From assembly GCA_050633365.1 (NCBI GenBank), contig JBOEGJ010000006.1:434001-498000 (forward strand): a stretch of DNA of 64,000 bases. The letters run 5' to 3'. Positions 59,089 to 64,000 of this stretch are shown one piece after another. Both the position numbers and the translations under genes were made by a program. The stretch comes from Pseudomaricurvus sp050633365. Its GTDB lineage: Bacteria; Pseudomonadota; Gammaproteobacteria; Pseudomonadales; Cellvibrionaceae. The notes beneath the pieces were generated by a model that saw only the letters and a program-made list of their open reading frames with translations, did no database searches and had not been told where the DNA came from. The first letter of the stretch is position 1. Each line of letters opens with the position of its first letter.

Positions 59089-59433
59089 ATGGTCACCATT
59101 TATCACAACCCACGCTGCTCCAAGTCTCGCCAAACCCTTGCTTTGATTGAAGAAAAAGGCGTAGAAGCGGACATCGTTCTCTATCTAGAGACCCCTCCCA
59201 ATGCCAAAACCATCACGAATCTGCTGGGTAAACTGGGGATTTCAGCCCGTCAGCTATTGCGCAAAGGCGAAGAGGCCTACAAAGAAAACAATCTAAAAGA
59301 CACCAATTTGAGCGACGCTCAGCTCATTGATACCATGGCATCCTTTCCCAAGCTGATAGAGCGTCCAATTGTAGTTAAAGGCGACAAGGCTGTGCTGGGC
59401 CGCCCTCCGGAAAATGTGTTGGAGCTAATCTAA
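59089..59433 (+). CDS. arsC: ArsC-family arsenate reductase (glutaredoxin-dependent)
   Basis: This family reduces arsenate to arsenite with glutathione and glutaredoxin. The 114-residue product from the ATG at 59089 begins VTIYHNPRCSKSRQTLALI, with the catalytic Cys in NPRCSKSR. It has the family ending LIERPIVVKGDKAVLGRPPENVLELI with the anion-binding Arg. Eight extra codons upstream (59065) are not conserved in type. It is the first gene of a tight arsC-wrbA-DUF2069 operon, widespread in pseudomonads and relatives and not necessarily dedicated to arsenic. Confidence 0.92.
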   Translation: MVTIYHNPRCSKSRQTLALIEEKGVEADIVLYLETPPNAKTITNLLGKLGISARQLLRKGEEAYKENNLKDTNLSDAQLIDTMASFPKLIERPIVVKGDKAVLGRPPENVLELI

Positions 59434-59434
59434 C

Positions 59435-60058
59435 ATGAGTTCGCCCATCGCCAACCCACCCTATGTGTTAGTCCTTTATTACAGCCGACACGGCGCCACA
59501 GCCGCTATGGCGCTGGACATCGCCAGAGGTATCGAGCAAGTCCAGGGGATTGAAGCTCGTGTTAGAACCGTGCCCTCTGTGTCGGTCGACACCGAAGCCA
59601 GCGAGCCGCAGATCCCCGATGAAGGTGCCCTCTACTGCACCCTTGAAGACCTGCAACATTGCAGCGGCCTAGTCCTTGGCAGCCCCACACGATTTGGCAA
59701 TATGGCGGCGCCGCTAAAACACTTTATCGATTCCACTAGTGCCCTGTGGCTCAACGGCCATCTCATCGATAAACCTGCAGCAGCATTTACCTCGACTGGC
59801 AGCTTACACGGCGGGCAGGAAACCACACTACTGACCATGCTCATACCGCTGCTGCACCACGGCATGGTAGTCGCTGGGCTGCCCTACAGCGAGGAAGTGC
59901 TCAGCACCACAACCACCGGTGGCACGCCTTACGGCGCCTCACACCTCGCTGGCAGCCACAGCGATATGGCCATCAGCGAGGATGAAAAACAACTGTGTCT
60001 TGCCCTTGGTAAACGAGTCGCTGGTTTAGCCCTCTCACTGACTCACTCAGCGCGGTAA
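59435..60058 (+). CDS. wrbA: WrbA-type flavodoxin-fold NAD(P)H:quinone oxidoreductase
   Basis: WrbA proteins use FMN to reduce quinones by two electrons, avoiding semiquinone radicals. The 207-residue product has flavodoxin motifs: VLYYSRHGATAAMALDIARGIEQ (FMN phosphate loop), GLVLGSPTRFGNMAAPLKHFIDST, FTSTGSLHGGQETTLLTMLIPLLHHGMVVAGLPYS and the C-terminal Gly-rich DMAISEDEKQLC. It starts 1 bp after the arsC stop and ends 11 bp before the next gene, so the three are one operon. The exact quinone substrate is not known. Confidence 0.93.
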   Translation: MSSPIANPPYVLVLYYSRHGATAAMALDIARGIEQVQGIEARVRTVPSVSVDTEASEPQIPDEGALYCTLEDLQHCSGLVLGSPTRFGNMAAPLKHFIDSTSALWLNGHLIDKPAAAFTSTGSLHGGQETTLLTMLIPLLHHGMVVAGLPYSEEVLSTTTTGGTPYGASHLAGSHSDMAISEDEKQLCLALGKRVAGLALSLTHSAR

Positions 60059-60069
60059 CGGAAATTCTA

Positions 60070-60459
60070 ATGACCAACAGCTCTCAACCTCTCAACAACA
60101 CCGGTCAGCTCAAACTGGCCAAACGCGCCAGCCAGTGGATGGTGATAGCACTCATTGTGCTCTATACCTGCACCAGCCTCATGAGCGACAAGATCCTTTG
60201 GACGGTGTTACTCGCCCCCTGCTTAAGCTTGGCCATTTTTCTACCGGGAATGATTCAAAATCACGCCCGCAGCTACGATTGGCTGTGTTTTGTAATTCTG
60301 ATTCACTTTACCGTGGGGGTGACTAACATGATGTCTCCCTCGGCAGAGTGGAACGACTATGTACAAACCCTGCTCACCAGCGCACTCTTTATCAGTGCAA
60401 TGATGGCCAGTCGCTGGCAGAAAGCCAGTTTACGAGTAGATCAAGAAAGGCAAAGTTAG
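60070..60459 (+). CDS. DUF2069 inner-membrane protein
   Basis: The 129-residue product has four hydrophobic segments (WMVIALIVLYTCTSLM, ILWTVLLAPCLSLAIFLPGM, WLCFVILIHFTVGVTNMM, QTLLTSALFISAMMASRW) and the family motif FVILIHFTVGV.N. This family of unknown function is usually encoded after wrbA in pseudomonads and relatives, as here. It has no signal peptide or catalytic motif that I can identify. It is the last gene of the arsC-wrbA operon. Confidence 0.88.
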   Translation: MTNSSQPLNNTGQLKLAKRASQWMVIALIVLYTCTSLMSDKILWTVLLAPCLSLAIFLPGMIQNHARSYDWLCFVILIHFTVGVTNMMSPSAEWNDYVQTLLTSALFISAMMASRWQKASLRVDQERQS

Positions 60460-60605
60460 CTCGCAACGGGCACCCGATAGCCATGGATTGAGGTAGACTC
60501 GTGGCTATCGCGCTATGCGACAGATCCATCAAAGAAAAAACCGAAGTACCCATCGGCCTCAGCCCCTGTTATCAACGGAACGATACGACCTAAGGACCTC
60601 GCATT

Positions 60606-62453
60606 ATGAGCTCATCTAACCCCGGAATCTTACGCAGAATTTTTTCAGGTCTGTGGCGATTACTCACATGGATTCGCACCAGTCTCGCCAATCTTTTGTT
60701 TCTGGTTTTGATTCTGTTGATTGTGGTTGTGCTGCTGCCTAAAGATGTTAGCCAAATGCCCGAAGAAACGGCTCTACGAATTGCCCCGAGTGGCTTTTTG
60801 GTGGATCAATACCGCTACGTCGATCCGCTCACGCAAATACTGGAACAAGATCAACAGCAAACCGAAACTCTGGTGCGCGATCTGGTCACCGCTATCAACT
60901 CCGCCGCCGAGGATGATCGCATCACCTCTCTGGTGTTAGATCTCAACTACCTTCAAGGCGGTGGCTTAAGTAAGCTGCAGGAAATTGGCCGAGCCTTAAC
61001 TCAATTCAAAAAAAGCGGCAAACCTATTTACGCCCTTAGCGATGCTTATTCACAAGAGCAGTATTATCTCGCCAGTCACGCCGATGACATCATGATTCAT
61101 CCGATGGGCGCGGTTATTTTGACCGGTTATGGCAGCTACCGAAACTACTTCAAGTCGGCCCTCGAAAAACTCTCTCTCAACATGCACGTGTTTCGAGTGG
61201 GTGAATATAAAGACGCCGTTGAGCCCTACTTGCGCGATCAAATGTCTGAAGCCTCCCGCGAGCACAACAGCCAATGGCTCAATGAATTGTGGTCGAGCTA
61301 CACCGACGATGTAGAACAACAGCGTGAACTCAGCGCTAGCGCTATCAACGACTACATCAATCAGCTCGATAAACATCTAGAAGCAAATCAGGGCAACCCC
61401 GCCGAGACTGCCAAGTCTCTGTCGCTTGTCGACCACCTTTTCAGCCATCATCAGCAAAAAGAGTTTTTGATCGACAAGCTCGGTGAAGACGAAGAGCTGG
61501 AAGATTATCAAGCTCTAGAGTACGAAGATTATCTGGCCTTTGTGAAACGAGAAAAAACCCCAGCGGTGGATAAGGTCGGATTGATTGTGGCGAAAGGCGT
61601 CATTCTGGATGGCGATCAACCCGAAGGTACTATCGGTGGCGACACCTTGTCGCAGCTCATCCGCGATGCTCGCGACGACAAAAATATCAAAGCCCTAGTG
61701 CTGCGAGTGGACAGCGGCGGCGGCAGTGCATTTGCCTCCGAGGTCATTCGCCAAGAAATGGCACTCACTCAGCAAGCGGGTATCCCGGTATTGATCTCTA
61801 TGGGCAGCGTCGCCGCCTCAGGAGGTTACTGGATATCAATGGCCGCCGATGAAGTCTGGGCCACCCCCAACACCATTACTGGCTCTATCGGTGTCTTTAG
61901 TGCCTTTCCCACCATTGAGAACAGCCTAGAAAAAGTGGGTATCAGCACCGATGGTGTTGGCACCACCGAATTGGCGGGCTCACTGAGAGTGGATCGACCG
62001 CTTTCGCCGCTGGCAAAAAACATCTTACAGCAGAGTGTTAACAGCATTTATCAGCAATTTTTAGACTTGGTGGCCGACGCGAGACAAACCACCAGCGCGC
62101 AAATACACGCCGTGGCACAGGGCCGAGTGTGGACCGGCCGCGCCGCCAAAGACTTGGGATTGGTAGACGAACTGGGCGATCTCAATCAAGTCATCGCTGC
62201 GGCAGCAGAGCTAGCCGAACTCACCAATTACCAAGTGTTTGATATTGAAAAGCCCCTGTCACCCAGTGAGCAATTTGCCAAGGAGCTGGCCGGAGAGTTG
62301 AGCAGTGTCAGTCAATCTGCCCTGATCCAGTCATCGCCCTTAGTCGAGCTGCTGAATTCCGCGCAAACACAATTCAAGCCGATAATCACTTTGCTGAACA
62401 GTGGCGATCCACGCTCGGTCTATGCTCAGTGCTTAGAGTGCGTCGCCCCTTAA
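60606..62453 (+). CDS. sppA: SppA, signal peptide peptidase (67-kDa type)
   Basis: SppA degrades cleaved signal peptides in the inner membrane by a Ser/Lys dyad. The 615-residue product has an N-terminal membrane anchor (LANLLFLVLILLIVVVLLP). Tandem Clp-like halves follow. The N-terminal half carries the catalytic Lys in FRVGEYKDAVEPYLRDQMS (about residue 200). The C-terminal half carries the nucleophilic Ser in ISMGSVAASGGYWISMAADE (about residue 401). Length matches the Escherichia coli enzyme. AAGGA before the ATG is the ribosome site. It is monocistronic and ends at a strong terminator. Confidence 0.96.
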   Translation: MSSSNPGILRRIFSGLWRLLTWIRTSLANLLFLVLILLIVVVLLPKDVSQMPEETALRIAPSGFLVDQYRYVDPLTQILEQDQQQTETLVRDLVTAINSAAEDDRITSLVLDLNYLQGGGLSKLQEIGRALTQFKKSGKPIYALSDAYSQEQYYLASHADDIMIHPMGAVILTGYGSYRNYFKSALEKLSLNMHVFRVGEYKDAVEPYLRDQMSEASREHNSQWLNELWSSYTDDVEQQRELSASAINDYINQLDKHLEANQGNPAETAKSLSLVDHLFSHHQQKEFLIDKLGEDEELEDYQALEYEDYLAFVKREKTPAVDKVGLIVAKGVILDGDQPEGTIGGDTLSQLIRDARDDKNIKALVLRVDSGGGSAFASEVIRQEMALTQQAGIPVLISMGSVAASGGYWISMAADEVWATPNTITGSIGVFSAFPTIENSLEKVGISTDGVGTTELAGSLRVDRPLSPLAKNILQQSVNSIYQQFLDLVADARQTTSAQIHAVAQGRVWTGRAAKDLGLVDELGDLNQVIAAAAELAELTNYQVFDIEKPLSPSEQFAKELAGELSSVSQSALIQSSPLVELLNSAQTQFKPIITLLNSGDPRSVYAQCLECVAP

Positions 62454-62482
62454 CCCTCGGGAATACAACGGCAAAAAAAGAA

Positions 62483-62521
62483 AAAGCCAACAAAGAACAG
62501 TCGCTGATCTTTGTTGGCTTT
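62483..62521. terminator. Bidirectional terminator between sppA and the amidohydrolase gene
   Basis: AAAGCCAACAAAGA (62483-62496) and TCTTTGTTGGCTTT (62508-62521) form a perfect 14-bp stem around an 11-nt loop. The A-rich and T-rich ends let it serve both convergent genes. Confidence 0.9.
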
Positions 62522-62562
62522 AGGGCACGCTTGTTAATGAATGAACCTCATTAAGATCACAC

Positions 62563-63873
62563 TTACTGCTTGAACACCTTCCCAGATTTCATCACAAAAT
62601 CCACATCCAGTAGCTCTTCCATGTTCTTCAGTGGCGAGGCGTCGACGGCGATCAGGTCTGCATATTTCCCCGCTTCGAGTGATCCAATTTTATCACTCAA
62701 ACCCAGTAAATCAGCGGCATTGGTGGTCGCGGTAACCAACACATCGGCTTCAGACATACCCGCCTTCACCATCAGTACCGCTTCTTGAGCATTGATACCG
62801 TGAGCTGACACACCGGAATCGGTTCCAAATGCAATCTTGACTCCGGCTTTATGGGCTCGCTCAAAGTTTTTCATCATATCGCCGCCCACCTGTATCGATT
62901 TCACTTTAATGGCCGGGCTCATGAAATCCATGGTCAGAGCCATTTGTTTTACGGTCTCGCCCGCCAACAAAGTCGGCACTAAATAGGCGCCGTTTTTCTT
63001 GAAAAGTTTAATCGCTTTTGGACCGGTATAAGTGCCGTGTTCGATACTATCAACACCGGCCTCGAGCGCAGCAATCACACCGTCTTCTTGGTGAGCATGG
63101 GACGCCACTTTTCGCCCCATACGTTTAGCCGCTAGTACCACTTCTTTTAACTCATCGGCTTCCATTTGCTGCCCCGTGCCCGTGGCGCGATCGGTGAGAA
63201 CACCACCCGTGGAGGTGATTTTGATCAGGTCGGCGCCATATTTAATCGAGTTACGAGTCGCACGACGACAATCAAACGGGCCATCGCAAACGTTATCGTG
63301 GGTGCCCAGCTTCAACAACTCGGGCCGTTGGCCACTGACATCGTTGTGGCCACCGGTAATGCCGACGCCACCGGCGGCGACAATGCGCGGCCCATCAACC
63401 CAGCCCTTTTCAATCGCATCGCGCAAGGCATACATGGATTGCTCGTTTGAGCCCACATCCCTGACCGTGGTAAAACCGGCCAACAAGGTTTGTTTGCCCA
63501 TGTGAATACTGCGCATTTGCACCAGTTCTTTGGAATCATTTAACTCTTCGCTATCGTTTTTGGGCCCCAGCTCAAACTGCAAGTGAACATGTGAATCGAT
63601 CAAGCCCGGCAGCACAAACTTGTCTTTCAAATCGATCACTCGAACATCGGCACCAAATTCCTGCGGTTTGAGGTAACCGTCACGCACCGCTGAGATCTTT
63701 TCATCTTCAATCACCAGCGTTTGTTGTTTGACCGGTTTTTTTCCAGCCACCGCCAGCAACTCGCCAGCGTGAATCAAAACCGTTTCCGCCCATAAGCTCG
63801 GAGCCCAAACACACAAACTCGCCAATACAGCAGCGGCTAATGGTTTTTTTCTACGCGATGGTGATTTTCTCAT
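62563..63873 (-). CDS. Exported metal-dependent amidohydrolase
   Basis: The 436-residue product has a basic N-region and Sec signal (RRKKPLAAAVLASLCVWAPSLWAE), placing it in the periplasm. Amidohydrolase metal ligands are visible: HVH in LPGLIDSHVHLQFE, Lys in YGADLIKITSTGG, His in VASHAHQEDGV and EHGTYTGP, and Asp in KIAFGTDSGV. The sequence resembles the imidazolonepropionase-like and Xaa-Pro dipeptidase-like exported group, which hydrolyses peptides or organic amides and lactones. The exact substrate is not predictable. It is convergent with sppA. An inverted repeat sits about 35 bp upstream of its start. Confidence 0.9.
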   Translation of the reverse strand: MRKSPSRRKKPLAAAVLASLCVWAPSLWAETVLIHAGELLAVAGKKPVKQQTLVIEDEKISAVRDGYLKPQEFGADVRVIDLKDKFVLPGLIDSHVHLQFELGPKNDSEELNDSKELVQMRSIHMGKQTLLAGFTTVRDVGSNEQSMYALRDAIEKGWVDGPRIVAAGGVGITGGHNDVSGQRPELLKLGTHDNVCDGPFDCRRATRNSIKYGADLIKITSTGGVLTDRATGTGQQMEADELKEVVLAAKRMGRKVASHAHQEDGVIAALEAGVDSIEHGTYTGPKAIKLFKKNGAYLVPTLLAGETVKQMALTMDFMSPAIKVKSIQVGGDMMKNFERAHKAGVKIAFGTDSGVSAHGINAQEAVLMVKAGMSEADVLVTATTNAADLLGLSDKIGSLEAGKYADLIAVDASPLKNMEELLDVDFVMKSGKVFKQ

Positions 63874-63906
63874 CTGTCTATCCTCTTTGAATCAATTTCG
63901 AACTAT

Positions 63907-63924
63907 GGTGACATCAAAGTCACC
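63907..63924. promoter_or_regulatory. Inverted repeat upstream of the amidohydrolase gene
   Basis: GGTGAC, ATCAAA and GTCACC form a perfect 6-bp palindrome with a 6-bp spacer, 34 bp before the start codon. GTGA-N8-TCAC differs from the CRP/FNR spacing of N6, so a different regulator or a simple hairpin is more likely. Confidence 0.35.
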
Positions 63925-63969
63925 CCCAAATAGCCTCTTCTCCAACAGTTAAGACGAAAAGAGTCATCA

Positions 63970-64000
63970 ATGCCTCATTCAATGAAAACACCAGCAGGCC
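63970..64000 (+). CDS. Possible start of a divergent gene (truncated by window edge)
   Basis: An ATG at 63970 opens a frame (PHSMKTPAG) to the window edge, preceded by AAAAGAG at a usable distance. Only ten codons are visible. The minus strand is also open from the edge to a TGA at 63920-63922, so an alternative is the last part of a minus-strand gene. Neither can be decided here. Confidence 0.2.
   Translation, partial: MPHSMKTPAG

Noticed and set aside
59089..59433. arsC as evidence of an arsenic resistance island
   Set aside because: No arsB, acr3 or arsR lies nearby, and arsC-wrbA-DUF2069 is a common housekeeping arrangement.

Overview
The window is chromosomal DNA of a gammaproteobacterium. 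The gene neighbourhoods are typical of free-living marine lineages in the Cellvibrionales/Spongiibacteraceae range: ispG-rodZ-pilW-rlmN-ndk, trmJ-iscR-suf, suhB, secF-secD-tgt-queA, aspS-fmdB, proS, and arsC-wrbA-DUF2069. This placement is inferred from gene content and order, since no rRNA or other marker is present. I found no tRNA, rRNA, CRISPR array, prophage or intact insertion sequence.

Layout. 1-4.2 kb (minus strand): ispG (cut by the window edge), rodZ, pilW, rlmN, ndk. 4.6-13.4 kb (minus): a small exported protein of unknown function, then a long Fe-S assembly operon transcribed iscR-iscS-sufB-sufC-sufD-sufS-sufA-sufT-sufE. Two abutting IscR type-1-like sites sit on its promoter, and trmJ lies upstream. 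suhB diverges from trmJ. 15.3-17.3 kb: a PAS-PAS hybrid histidine kinase. 17.3-19.3 kb: a rearrangement scar holding a truncated second copy of the secF 3' end, a small ORF with a decayed second copy, and an acyl-CoA thioesterase. 19.1-24.3 kb (minus): secF, secD, tgt, queA, with 11 exact copies of a 7-bp repeat upstream of queA. 24.6-27.0 kb: a ferritin-like di-iron protein divergent from an AraC-type regulator.

27.0-36.4 kb is a phosphate-scavenging island. A TonB-dependent receptor and a beta-propeller phytase lie on the minus strand. A GGDEF-like membrane protein, an AraC-type regulator and a Tat-exported PhoX phosphatase lie on the plus strand. The two operons diverge, and each is preceded by a recognisable Pho box with two TGTCA/GTCA blocks 11 bp apart. 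Together they would release phosphate from phytate and phosphoesters during phosphate starvation.

36.5-45.4 kb is mixed housekeeping and signalling: aspS, an FmdB zinc ribbon, an unusual Hpt-HD-GYP fusion, an HU-family protein with a lysine/alanine-rich tail, MAPEG, HIT, proS, a lytic transglycosylase and a third AraC-type regulator. 46.1-55.4 kb is a five-gene minus-strand operon. It encodes an exported cytochrome/streptogramin-lyase-like propeller, an exported two-domain VOC protein, two PQQ-type quinoproteins (one with its own haem) and a TonB-dependent receptor. It looks like an outer-membrane uptake plus periplasmic oxidation system for an unknown substrate, and with the phosphate island it is the best candidate here for an undescribed system. 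55.7-64 kb: CheC-like and CheY-like proteins, a TlpA-like thioredoxin coupled to a YihY/BrkB membrane protein, arsC-wrbA-DUF2069, sppA, and an exported amidohydrolase.

All assignments come from reading sequence motifs and context. No database search was run.
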